Origin: Episyrphus balteatus
Lineage: Eukaryota; Arthropoda; Insecta; Diptera; Syrphidae
Direction of reading: 5' to 3'
DNA: 64,000 nt
Assembly (NCBI RefSeq): GCF_945859705.1
Contig: NC_079138.1
Coordinates: forward strand, 8,324,874-8,388,873
This document shows positions 11,616 to 21,670 of this stretch, piece by piece. The position numbers were made by a program, and so were the translations under genes. Under the pieces are notes generated by a model. It searched no databases. It worked only from the letters and a program-made list of their open reading frames with translations, and was not told the DNA's origin. Position 1 is the first letter of the stretch. The number at the start of each line of letters is the position of its first letter.

Positions 11616-12349
11616 TGTTTATATTTACCCCCAGAATAAGTTGTTTACATTTACCCATTATGAAAAATATTCTGGGGTAAATGTAAACACATGCAAATCG
11701 ACATAAATGTCCTGTATTTTAAAATTTGGTTGTATCACATAGAATCTACATCAAAATTAAAAACAAAAAAGTATTTGCAAATTATACTGACTTAATTGAA
11801 TCTGCAAAAATATTTAATTTTTCTGAAAGACTAACGACTTGTTTGGCACTTCAAAAAATTATCTTTCACGGAAAATACGCTCGTCGAATGAATTCTCTCT
11901 TGACAGCAATGAGCTTGACGCATATGTTAAAAGATACATGCGTCCGCGATTTGTACTTATGTATGCATCAAAGAGATTTAACTGAAGCTTGTTATGAGCC
12001 ATGTTTTCATTTACCCACATTGACCCTACCCAACTTTGCTGCATGTTCCCCTATCGGCCAATGTCCTGTGCACACCGCAACGATTCATGATTCATGAGAG
12101 TACTATATTAATATATATACAATGCTAGCGATCCCAGCGGTGGCGACGCAAAACAGAAAATTCTACTTCATGAGAGTACTATAAGAATATATATACAATG
12201 TTGTACTTTTCACACGTATTCACAGATAGGAAAACAAGAGAAAAATAAGAGAGATTATCTGAAATTAAATTTGCGGGTGTTTTAGGTAAGGGGGGTACGA
12301 GTCGGCTCTCTAGGTATTCCTTCCTCTATGAGGTATTCCTTCCTCTATG

Positions 12350-12689
12350 TATGGAGATAGGAGTGTGTAGTTGTTGTACTAGATTTCTACTCACGAGTAA
12401 ACTATTACCTTCAATATAACAGGGCTATTGTGTTTATAATGAATTATGACTCCCATCACATCCTGAAGGAAAATTTTATTTAATCAACTTACGGAATTGT
12501 TTTTGAAGTTATACTTCTTATGGGAGGGTGGGTATGAAAATTTACTTTTTGACAAGAATGTCAAAGGGATTATGACGCGATCACCCTGGGTAGCAGGGCT
12601 GTCGTTTCACCTTTAGAGTAGGCAGTACTTTAGTATTTAAAAATGCAGTACGCCGCAGTACGGCAAACATAAAACACACAACACGTTGC
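12350..12689. other. Non-coding spacer
   Basis: No gene or element boundary is recognised. Two imperfect G+T/A+T-rich stretches only. Confidence 0.4.
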
Positions 12690-12829
12690 AAGTTACATGT
12701 TTCATGTGGCAAGTCGTATGTGGCAAGTTGCATGTGGCAAGTTGTATGTGGCAAGTTGCGTGTGGCAAGTTGCATGTGGCAAGTTGCGTGTGGCAAGTTG
12801 CATGTGGTAATTTCCATGTGGCAAGTTGC
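12690..12829 (+). repeat. 15-bp minisatellite
   Basis: About nine imperfect units of GTGGCAAGTTGCATG. Because 15 is divisible by 3, open frames appear on both strands; these are artefacts of the repeat. The hAT element at 12830 is inserted in it. Confidence 0.85.
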
Positions 12830-14272
12830 CAGGGTTGCAAAAAGCTCACATTTCAGCTCAGCTCACAGCTCAGCTCAAATTTTAGCTAGGTACCATAGCT
12901 TAGCTCATTTGAGCTGAGCTGAAAGTGAGCGCCCCAACTTCCAACGTCTATATCTCGGAATTTTGAAAAAAATGAAAAAAAATTTTTTGATGCCAAAAGG
13001 TAGCGAGGACTCTAACCTACATTTGGGTACAACTCCCATCCCTGTAGGTGCACGCGTTCTCAAACAGGGTGAACTTAAAGGTAAAAAAAGAGTTAAGCCC
13101 GATTCTGAAAAAATAGGTATGATGTGGCGGTTTAACATGGAAGATGATTTTTTAAAAATCTGAGAATGTGCAAAGCGTAGGCCCATGACACAAGCTATCA
13201 TTGGGTATCACTCCCAAAAATTGCTCTCAAGCGGTTTAGCTTCCAGGAGCCATTCAAAGATTCGGGGATTTTTCGAAAAAAAATTTTACCCCAACTTTCA
13301 AACGCGATTTTCTCGAAATTTTGAAAAAAATCGAAAAACCGGATTATACCACTATCGGCTAGTTGAGAATATAAGCTTTCATATGGCACCACTCCCCTGT
13401 CTCTAGATCAAAGCGTTCCAACGCCTATATCGCGGAATTTTGAAGAAAATGAAAATAAAATTTTTTGATGCCAAAAGGTAGCGGGGACTTGAACCTACAT
13501 TTGGGTGCAATTCCCATCCCTGTAGGTCCACGCGCTCTCAAACCGGGAGAACTTAAAAGTAAAAAAAAAAATAGGCACGATTCTGAAAAAATAGGCATGA
13601 TGTGGCGGTTTAACATGGAAGGCGATTTTTTAAAAATCTGATAATGTGCAAAGCGTAGGCCCATGACACAAGCTATCATTTAGCATTACTCCCAAAAATT
13701 GCTCTAAAGTGGTTTAGCTTCCAGGAGCGTTTAAAGATTCGGGGATTTTTCGAAAAAAAAATTTACCCCAACTTTCAAACGCGATTTTCTCGGAATTTTG
13801 AAAAAAGCCGAAAAACCAGATTGTACCGGAATTTTTTTTTATGATAAAAAAAGAAATATTTTACTAAAAAAAATAGAAATATATTTACTATCAAAAACAC
13901 CAAGAGAAAAGATCACGAAAAATTATCGGTCTTATTTATAAAAATATCTATGTGTTAAAATAATTCCATTAATAACTAGAACCAAACATCTTAAGCTATG
14001 GTGTTATATAAAAGTTTAAAATATCTTCATATTTCATTATACTTTCCAAATAAAAATCAATGTATCCTCTCACCCATCACAGCTCAGCTCAGCTCACTTT
14101 ACCTTAGCTCACCCAACAGCTCAGCTCAACCATCAGCTCAGCTCACTTTCAGCTCAGCTCAAATGAGCTGAGCTATGGTACATATCTCAAAAGTGAGCTA
14201 GCTCAAAATTTGAGCTGAGCTGTGAGCGGAGCTCAGCTCACTTTTGAGCTTTGTAGCAACCCTGCAAGTTCC
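12822..14272. mobile_element. Non-autonomous hAT element, 1435 bp
   Basis: Element 12830..14264. Ends are CAGGGTTGC inverted repeats; flanks are CAAGTTGC and CAAGTTCC (7 of 8 bases), the 8-bp duplication of hAT elements. Both subterminal regions are packed with AGCTCAGCTC motifs, typical transposase-binding repeats. The interior is two tandem, diverged copies of a roughly 470-bp unit (about 12930-13405 and 13405-13835) with no transposase coding; the small reading frames inside are artefacts. Confidence 0.85.
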
Positions 14273-14934
14273 ATATTGCTACTACTAGTGCTGAAGCACA
14301 CACAATTCTCATAAAATTACCATATCGCACATTTTATGCGCAATCATTTACTTTCGTTAACCATATATAGTACGTTCTGAACCGCACAACATGAGTAAAG
14401 TTCACAGATTAAATTGAAAACTACATGGACGCAAGGAGGATGAAAGAATTAATTTATTGTTCACTTGATAAAAATGTAAAAAACGAAGTGTGGATTAATT
14501 AATTTAATAATAGAAATTAAAAATATCAAATGAAATTCATTTATATATGTATACTGAATGAGAAGTATAACTTCAGTCGAGTGTACATGTGTACACACAC
14601 TCTTTTTTTATATAATTTTTTAGATAATTTTATTGTTAATAAATCTTACCTTTGACATTTTGTGTTTATTTGAACAACAATGGAGCTATTCAATAAAAAC
14701 GATACCAATCTCTTTTCCAAAATGGCGGCTGCTCCCGACCTCCTATCATCTAAACAAATTAACTTAGTTATGATAAGGAAACACATTCCATGAAAAAAAT
14801 TTTGTCCCGCGAAAAATATGATTTCATGCCCATATTTTGACATATTTGCCTGGGCTCTAATAATAAAATCAAAATTGAAACTTTTTCGTATGATTTCTCT
14901 TTCCAGTTATATAATGCAACCGTAATGCCGACTT
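14265..14934. other. Decayed repeat, no gene
   Basis: About 14290-14480 is a diverged reverse copy of part of the MITE at 1171..1830 (shared CTTTCGTTAACCATAT). A 37-codon frame from 14681 (MELFNKND) has no recognisable homology and is not called. Confidence 0.4.
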
Positions 14935-15075
14935 ATCACGAGTCGATTTTCACCGTGCGGCGAAGCTTTTCGGCGTCAGTCGAGTCGTGTGACAATCCCC
15001 ATCCATACTAGAGTCCTAGAGGACTTTAGCCGTGAGACATATCATGTGGCTAAAATCGACTCGTGAAGTCGGCAT
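14935..15075. repeat. Palindromic MITE, 141 bp
   Basis: ATGCCGACTTATCACGAGTC at the left end pairs with GACTCGTGAAGTCGGCAT at the right, and the pairing runs on into the AT-rich interior. No coding. Confidence 0.65.
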
Positions 15076-15243
15076 AGTTATACCTACTTATACCTTTTGA
15101 ATCTAAGATATTTTCTTATTGTTAATCGAAATTATCTGTGAAACATCAAGTTGCTATAATTTTTTTGTTGATTTGCAATATTTATTATAGTTATTTCAAA
15201 ACTTTTAGTTTACATTTATAAAATTACATAATAGGACACCAGA
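15076..15243. other. Non-coding spacer
   Basis: A+T-rich, nothing recognised. Confidence 0.4.
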
Positions 15244-17264
15244 TTATAAGCAGAAACACAATCACGCTTTGCCAGACGCGTCATCGCGTTACGTTGAGAA
15301 ATCCTCAAAGCGCGCTTCTGTCACTTTGACTTCAAACGGCTGATTGAAACATAAAATCTGCTGTCAAATAAAAAAAAACAAAGTCACTTACAAAATTATT
15401 GGGCCAAGTCTTTACCTTGATTTAAAAGTGGAAAAATGAAGAAGGATATTAATGTGTTTAAAAAATGCATAGAAATTTGTTTATTTTTTAATCCTATAGT
15501 TATAAAAACAAACTAATCAAAATAAATTGTTTTTTAAACAGAACAAACAATAAAACTCAGTCTACAACATCATAAAATTATTGTTGTTTTTAATACGTAA
15601 ATTGTTTTTATTTAAAATATCTCGATGTCGTTTTCTTGTGCAAAATCTATATAGAGAAACAAAACACACCTAGTTTTGTAATAATTTATTTTTTTTTTTA
15701 TTCACATTTGGCCCAATAATTATGTGGGTGACTGTAACTATGTCTGATAAATGTCAGAAAGTGAGCAAAAGTTCAGTCTGGTTGAACTTTTGCTCGCTTT
15801 CTTACACGGTTAAAAATTCTGGAGTATTTTTAAATACAGCTCTTGTATTAAAGCAATTTTCAATACAAAAAATATTACATTTTAATACTTCCAAAATATT
15901 AAAATTATTTTTAATCTTTTTTGTATTAAATTTCAATATTTAAGTATTAAGTTTATTACTTGTAATACAAAAATTATTAGAAAATAATCTCCGTGGGTTA
16001 AATTCTAATCTTGTATTGAATTTTAATACCGCTGTATTAGGTTTTAATATTTGATTATATTGTATTACATTTTAATATAATTATACTACATTTTAATATA
16101 ATTGTATTAAAATATAATACAAATTTATTAAAAACTAGTATAAAAAGTATTAAATTGTAATACGAGAATATTAAATTTTAATCAAACGTCAGCAGCCAAA
16201 GTACACATAATAAGGTAATATATTCCGAACGTTGTCAAAATTTGTTTGTCAAAAATGGGCACCAATCTGTCAGGTCGGTCTTTAATTTTTATATTTTAAT
16301 CGCAGTAAACAGGAAATTTGTTTTTGTTTTAATTTAAAATGTCATTTGAAAAAATTATAAATTAAAAAATAACAAATTTCCTTGTGTTTCTTCGCGGAAA
16401 ATGGTGAATAATTGTTAACAAATTAGTGGTGTGAGTGGTTTTTCGGTTTTTGTGCGTTTTTCGTCTGTAAATAAACGAAATAAGATTTACGGTAGCTGAC
16501 ATTGGTCAGTTTGGAAGATATTACCTTTTTATGTGTACTGTGGTCAGCAGCAGCCATTTTAAAAATGAAAAAAATCCATTGTTTGAGGTAACTTTTCTAA
16601 AAAAAAATATAATACAAATTTGAAAATTTGTACTAATTTGAAGGCGCTTTGTGTTTTTTCGAAGCAAAATACAAACATTGCAGATGAATTTTGATCGGCA
16701 ATAAGATTTTACATGCCACAGTTTGTGAAACAGATATTATAGAGACAATAATATCACCATTATTATATTATTTATGATTAATATTTATTTTCAGTAATGA
16801 ATTTAGGAAATGAATACATATTATTAACTTTAAATACCTTTGATATTGAATTTAAATATTTTTGTATTATCTTTTAATAGAATTCTTATTAGAAATTAAT
16901 ATGAAAAGATTAAATTTTAATATGCAACAATTGAAATTTAATACGTTTGGTATTAAATTCTAATATAAACTGTATTATTTTTTAATACAACTATATTACA
17001 TCCATCTTAATACATTTTTTATTAACTTTTTATTAACAAGACAAATATTAAAATTTAATACATTTCTGGTGTAGACCTATATGTAACCCAAAAAGTATTA
17101 AAAAATACTCCAGAATTTTTAACCGTATACGTTTCCTTACGTTTGTCAAAAAAAAGCGTATGTAGAAAAAGCGTCATTGTGTGAGGTTACACAGATTTCG
17201 TATGGTTGAACTTTTGGCAGCTGTCGAAATCGACGGCAAATCGTGATTGTGTTTCTGCTTTATA
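15244..17264. mobile_element. 2-kb element with AGCAGAAACACAATCACG ends
   Basis: AAGCAGAAACACAATCACG near 15249 is matched by its reverse complement near 17232-17259, with further similarity around TTTGCC and GTTGAACTTTTG. No transposase is visible. It is interrupted by a second element at 15805..17127. Superfamily and target duplication are unclear. Confidence 0.55.
15803..17129. mobile_element. Nested TA-flanked element rich in AATAC repeats
   Basis: Element 15805..17127. Ends ACGGTTAAAAATTCTGGAG and its reverse complement, flanked by TA. The interior holds many scattered TTTTAATAC/GTATTAAAA-type units in both orientations. Non-coding; probably a Tc1/mariner- or pogo-type MITE. Confidence 0.65.
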
Positions 17265-17454
17265 GCCGATTAGTCTTTAGTAAGTTACCTACACAAATTT
17301 CTAACCTACCTTAAAAAAAGCTTATGATATTCAAAAGCCATCGGAAAAGGGCCCAAGAATTACTTTGCCTAGGGGCCTATGGCATGGTTAATCCGGCACT
17401 GAACAAACCACGTGATTGGTGGGTTGAAAAAATAAGAAAAAGAAATGAATGGCC
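17265..17454 (-). mobile_element. R1-like LINE copy D, 5' UTR fragment
   Basis: From about 17395 the sequence (GTGATTGGTGGGTTG, then GAAATGAATGGCCAATTAA) matches the 5' UTRs of the LINE copies near 19880 and 26865. Copy D continues at 17904 after the ribozyme insertion. 17265-17395 is unassigned. Confidence 0.5.
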
Positions 17455-17506
17455 AATTAAAATTAAGTCAATATAAGTTCAAGTGACCTCAACTCCAAAA
17501 ATTAAT

Positions 17507-17575
17507 AAAGCGTTTCACCCAGGTACGACAGTGGGCTCATCAGTTAGATCTGTCGTACCCTTACTAAGACGCCTT
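17507..17575 (-). ncRNA. Hammerhead ribozyme, complete core
   Basis: Read on the minus strand: stem III 5' strand AAGGCGT, cleavage after C (17568), stem I TTAG, loop I containing GGTACGACAG, CTAA, core CTGATGA, stem II GCCCA, loop II CTGTCGTACC, TGGGT (closing G-T wobble), GAAA, and stem III 3' strand ACGCTTT (7 bp with one wobble). Stems I and II are closed and III is open (type III order). Loop I and loop II are complementary over 10 nt. All invariant core residues are present, so it may be active if transcribed. Confidence 0.85.
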
Positions 17576-17719
17576 ATTTTTCTTCGTTATTATATAAGCC
17601 TGACCACGGGCATACATTTTCTAAGTGTCTGAATTTAAACAAATTCCCTTAGAATATTATAATTCACAGTATATTCATGCTGTGAGTTTTATATAGTGTC
17701 GGTAAACATCGACCAAAAT

Positions 17720-17788
17720 AAGGCGGGTTTGTAAGGGTACGACAGATCTAACTGATGAGCCCACTGTCGTACCTGGGCGAAACGCTTT
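17720..17788 (+). ncRNA. Hammerhead ribozyme, cleavage site mutated
   Basis: Same fold as the neighbouring minus-strand copy: CTGATGAG, GCCCA/TGGGC stem II, loop II CTGTCGTACC, GAAAC, stem III ACGCTTT with AAGGCG. The GTC at the cleavage site reads GGG here, and stem I is weakened (TTTG against CTAA). It should not self-cleave. Confidence 0.75.
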
Positions 17789-17903
17789 ATTAATTTTTGG
17801 AGTTGAGGTCACTTGAACTTATATTGAATTATATTCAATCACTCCACTTAAAATAAAAATAATTTTAATAATTTTTTATTATTTTTGTTATTTTTTTCTT
17901 CGT

Positions 17904-17998
17904 AATTAAAATTAAGTTTATATAAACCAAAAAGAAAGGAATGTAAAAACTCACGTTATTCGTGGATGCAAAAAACACGTCCGCTCACTATAAAGCTA
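17904..17998 (-). mobile_element. R1-like LINE copy D, 5' end
   Basis: The continuation of copy D to its 5' end: on the minus strand GGACGTGTTTTTTGCATCC, then CACGAATAACGTGAG, matching the start of copies A and B. It abuts the 3' end of copy A head to tail. Confidence 0.6.
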
Positions 17999-20235
17999 CT
18001 AGGTCGAGGCACGTAAGGGAGCAGGATGTAAATAGGCTAAACGTGAGCACCTGCCAATTAAGGCTTATCCCACGGTGCGCCGGTCGCAAAATAAAGTGTT
18101 TGTCCAACCACAGAATATTTTTGTAAACAAAACTGAAGTACCTTTTTTTTATGTGAATTATTTTGTTTTTTTTTTTCTATTGAATTGTACTAGTTTTAAG
18201 TTTTTTTTATAGACATAAGATCCAAGTTCCTACCAAAATCAATAATTACTTTTTTTTAACTTATTTACTTTTATGTATATTTTTAATGAAGTGATATTTT
18301 GTATACAATAAAATATATATATTTTAAAAAGAATCAGAAATTCTACACGTTTGCCAGGACGCATATTATGCACCCTGACACCCACAGCAGGCACAATTAC
18401 CTCTTCTACACTTTTCTTGACTTCCTCGACGGACTCGTTTTTCTTGCCCTTGACAATTAACGACCATGTCTCAGTAGGCTTAGCAGGCACAACAACAGGC
18501 TGCGAAACCTTTGCTCCACCTGCAAAGCCACCAGAGACTGTGGCCGACAAGTCAATCTGGGCAAACGAAGGCCGCTCAGAAACGGCTATACCTACAGGTA
18601 CACCCAGAGATTTGGCAGATCCAATTCACCCGCCAAAACCACGAGGAGCCACTGAAGGCTCCATTAAAGAGGAGCCAGAATGACCCTCTAGGCGCCCTCT
18701 GAGTCGCTCATTGACTCCAGAGAGTCCCATGACAAGGGCCTCATACTTTGAGGAGAGCTCAACAATCTTGCTTCCTAACTCAGGGCAGCTTGAGATTAGG
18801 CCAACCATGTCAACCTTAATCTCAGCACACCTTGCCATAACACTGGAAAGATTAAGAGTCACCTCCAAACCCTTACCAGCTACAGGCAAGGCGGCTTTAG
18901 AGCTGCCCTGAGCTCCAGACACCTCCTTCTTATTCTGACTCTTGCCAGATACAGGCTTCTTAGGGCATTTGACAGCCAACAAATTAGGAGCTGAGTCCAC
19001 CGGAGAAGTCTCCACCAATGAAGGAGCCACAACAGCCAGATCTTCCGTAGGAGATCCAACCTGAGGCCCAGCCACCACCGAGGACTCTACCGGGGGAGTC
19101 ATCACACCATTTGCAATATCCGGCTGCATACCACCCTCCTGAGAAGAAGGAGGTGCCTCAAAAACGAAAATCTTATCCACAACATCAGGGTTGGAGTTTC
19201 CAGATTCATCCCCATCCTTGACTACACTACGCTTCCTGGACTTCTTGAAGTCCTTGGAATCAGACACATCCATCGAAGAGTCAGTTGAATAAGCTGATTC
19301 AGTCTTATCTTTCTTGCTCTTCTTGAGCTTCATTTCCTTCTTCTTATTTGGGTTAGGAAGAGGAGGAGCATTAACCTTACCACACTTCATATAAAGAGCC
19401 CTCTCACTCAAGGGTACTTTCGGTTTCTTAAAAACCTCATCATCACTCTCAAAATCAGAGGTGAGGCCAATCAAATTGTCCTCAGACATCCCAGAAATCG
19501 ACACCACTTGAAATTAAAAATAATTTTTCAAAGTGGCAACCGTGAAAAAAAAAATTAATTTTGCCTCAGTTGGCAACAATTAAACGAAAAATTTTTTGAA
19601 AATTTTTCCAAAAATTTCAACTCAGTTTGCAACTATGGTCAACAACAAAAACCAAATTCTGCCTAGGGTGGCAACAATGGTGGCAATATTATAAAATATT
19701 GCTTAACCAAAGTCAGCCAATCAAATCTTCTCTGAAAAGTGGCGAAATTTTAAATACTTGAAGGAAAAATTAATATAACCAATCAAAATTAATCTTACAA
19801 AAAAAAAGAGAGTAAATGATAAAAATTTAAGAAAGTAGCAAATCAAAATTAAGTTTATATGAAAAAAGGAAAATGAACACAACAACCCACGCGATTGGTG
19901 GGTTGGAAAAATTAAAAATAAGGAAAAAAAAATGAAAATAAGAATAAGTTAACCAATCAAAACTAGTTTTATAAAAAATAAGAGAAAAAATAGAATAACT
20001 CACGTGATCTGTGGATGCCAAAGCAAACCACCAAGATATCACTCAAATTAAACGAAATTAAAAAGAAAATTTAAAGAATATCAAAAAATAAAATACCGCA
20101 CAAATCTATCAAAGCAAAAGCCGTAAAACCGTAAATCAAATCAAAAGCCAAATCAAATCAAATCAAATCAAAAACCACTATCACTTCAAAGATCAAAACC
20201 GCACCGCAATCAAAAAAACGCTAAGGAATTACTGA
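17999..20235 (-). mobile_element. R1-like LINE copy A, ORF1-only derivative
   Basis: Minus-strand order: 5' end GGACGTGTCTCAG (about 20235), 5' UTR, ORF1 fragment (19489-18345), about 180 bp of A+T-rich sequence, a tail (TTCACATAAAAAAAAGG to GCGACCGGCG, 18153-18072) and the family 3' terminus CACCGTGGGATAAGCC...CTCCCTTACG. ORF2 is absent. Copy C has the same tail, so both descend from a deleted, presumably mobilised form. Confidence 0.7.
18345..19489 (-). pseudogene. LINE ORF1 (gag-like), truncated
   Basis: Begins at the ATG at 19489 (MSEDNLIGLTSDFESDDE). It has a lysine-rich basic stretch (KKKEMKLKKSKK), Ser/Pro-rich regions, then the conserved block around MARCAEIKVDMVGLISSC. A stop occurs near 18626 and the frame resumes at MSATVSGG, ending at MRPGKR near 18345, before the zinc knuckles. 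Compared with the intact ORF1 of copy B it lacks the C-terminal third. Nonfunctional as it stands. Confidence 0.8.
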
Positions 20236-20344
20236 GACACGTCCGTTCTGTTCAATAGCTAACTTGAGAGTGACGTAAGGGAGCAGGATGTAAATAGGCT
20301 TAACGTGAGCACTTGCCAATTAAGGCTTATCCCACGGTGGGCCT

Positions 20345-21670
20345 ACCCACTTTAGGAGTTAATTTAAGCGTCAACTAGCGCCCTAAGGTTGTTACACCCT
20401 AGAAGCAATTCAGTGAACATGTTGAGGCATGCACACAACCCTTGCTGAGGGCGAGGCCTATCTAACACCTCTTGCATCCAGGGAATCCCAGCTACCAGGA
20501 TTGCCTGAATGCCAATTGTTTCCGCTTGGATAACCACAGCCACCACGATACTCCCACTAGGAGGCCTACCTCTAAGATAGCGCAAGACAGATAAGCCAGG
20601 CATAAGCTCCAGAACTCTTCTACCTCGGGGGGCACTATCTCCCGTGGTACCAGAATATAGCTTCCGGTGGAGCTTCGCGACCGTGAAGGTCACTTCCAGA
20701 TGGACACCTCACTGCCCGAGGCCTGGCAACCTCAGATATGCACATCTAACACACCAGCCAAGGTAGAAAAGCCAAGGCCAAATGTACACACCTATACAAT
20801 TACAAACACATAACAAAGAAACAACAAAACAAGCAACACTAAAAACCAGAGGTCAAACCAATGACCACAGAGAACCAGCAAATGAACACCAGGGTCACCC
20901 AATGGGAAGAGCGAGCACATGACACATGCACTCATCCCCACCAAGAAGCTCCCAGACAATCAACATGGCAAAAAAACTACTACAAGGACAAACATTTAAC
21001 TACAACTTACAACCGGTTAGTTCACGCCAGATGCAAGTCACTCCACATCCCCAAAACCAACAAGGTCACAACATGACAGACACCCCAATCCCCGCACAGT
21101 CTTCAATATGGATCCAGTCCCAGTGCTACTAAGTGAAACACTTAGAACAAAGGGCACCATTGCCACAACAAAAACAGCATTGGGTGACCACATGAAAGGC
21201 AGAAAAAAGAGTCACGATGAGACCAAAAGGTCACAATCCCGCTCAGAAGTCTACCAACCATATGGTCAAGGGGTTGCGAAAATTAATTCTGACCTGTAAA
21301 CAGGCACCTCTCTCCTCACATCTTCTAATGCAAAAGATCCGGTCACTTTGGCTAGGTGTAAACCAGGGCCAAAGGGCACCATTACCATTTCAAAAAAAAT
21401 ACGTTGAGGTAATCCCACAACAAGCTTTTTCACCCACTGTAAGATTTGGAGGTTGCGAATTAATAATCAGCCCGCCAAGAAGTGCCCAGAGGTCCCAGAG
21501 GTGTACAGCCGCTACCCAACTATTTCAGTGCAGATCCCAGGCGATCATACCAAATTTATGTAAACAAGAATCTAATCCTGCCAACAAGAATATAGTCCTG
21601 CCAACAAGGACCCACAAACAGAAGAACCCCTTGTTATAATATAGCACATAACAAGGACAACAGAATGCCA
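20345..21670 (-). other. LINE copy B 3' UTR
   Basis: 1.3 kb after the ORF2 stop. It includes a 109-codon frame (20693-20364, MTFTVAKLHRKLYSG) with no recognised domain. I treat the region as untranslated. Confidence 0.55.

Larger units (their letters stand above)
9863..12207. mobile_element. TIR element with 7-bp duplication, containing Tc1
   Basis: Element 9870..12200. Left end CATTGTATATATATTTC, right end GAATATATATACAATG; flanked by TTGTACT on both sides (9863-9869, 12201-12207). The empty site GAATTGTACTTTTCAC exists at about 8985-9000. Same family as 252..438. A second right-end-like sequence stops at about 12121, so two copies may be nested. Inside are the Tc1 element, an unassigned frame (about 11726-12030) and, at 12027-12085, a reversed fragment of the LINE knuckle region (reverse complement of about 8503-8560). 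Confidence 0.65.
9495..12349 (+). mobile_element. Internally deleted LINE derivative hosting nested elements
   Basis: It begins with a 35-bp segment CCGAAGTCGCG...CTCTATG, then CACCCTACAAGCTG, then joins the LINE 3' UTR (GAGTTGAGCTCAAAAC, as at 8749). The coding region is gone. It is interrupted by the TIR element at 9870..12200 and ends in two tandem 19-bp copies of AGGTATTCCTTCCTCTATG (12312-12330, 12331-12349). A reversed relative is at 29153..29864. Confidence 0.6.
17455..17917. mobile_element. Ribozyme-bearing retroelement insert, 435 bp
   Basis: Insert 17469..17903 is flanked by identical 14-bp repeats AATTAAAATTAAGT (17455-17468, 17904-17917), interrupting a LINE 5' UTR. It consists of an inverted partial unit (17469-about 17575, ribozyme on the minus strand) joined to one full unit in plus orientation (about 17575-17903). 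Units share AGCCTGACCACGGGCA, the ribozyme and a tail TTCAATCACTCC...CTTAAAATAAAAATAA with the tandem repeat at 62.5-63.1 kb. The long duplication favours RNA-mediated insertion. Confidence 0.75.

Noticed and set aside
11726..12097. 123-codon frame MVVSHRIYIKIKNKK
   Set aside because: The 3' part is the reversed LINE fragment; the rest has no domain I can name and no ATG at its start. Kept only as a note in the surrounding element.
12581..12917. Overlapping frames with Cys/His-rich repeats
   Set aside because: Artefact of the 15-bp minisatellite, which keeps frame on both strands.
14681..14794. Small frame MELFNKNDTNLFSKMAAAPD
   Set aside because: No homology, no splice context, lies beside decayed repeats.
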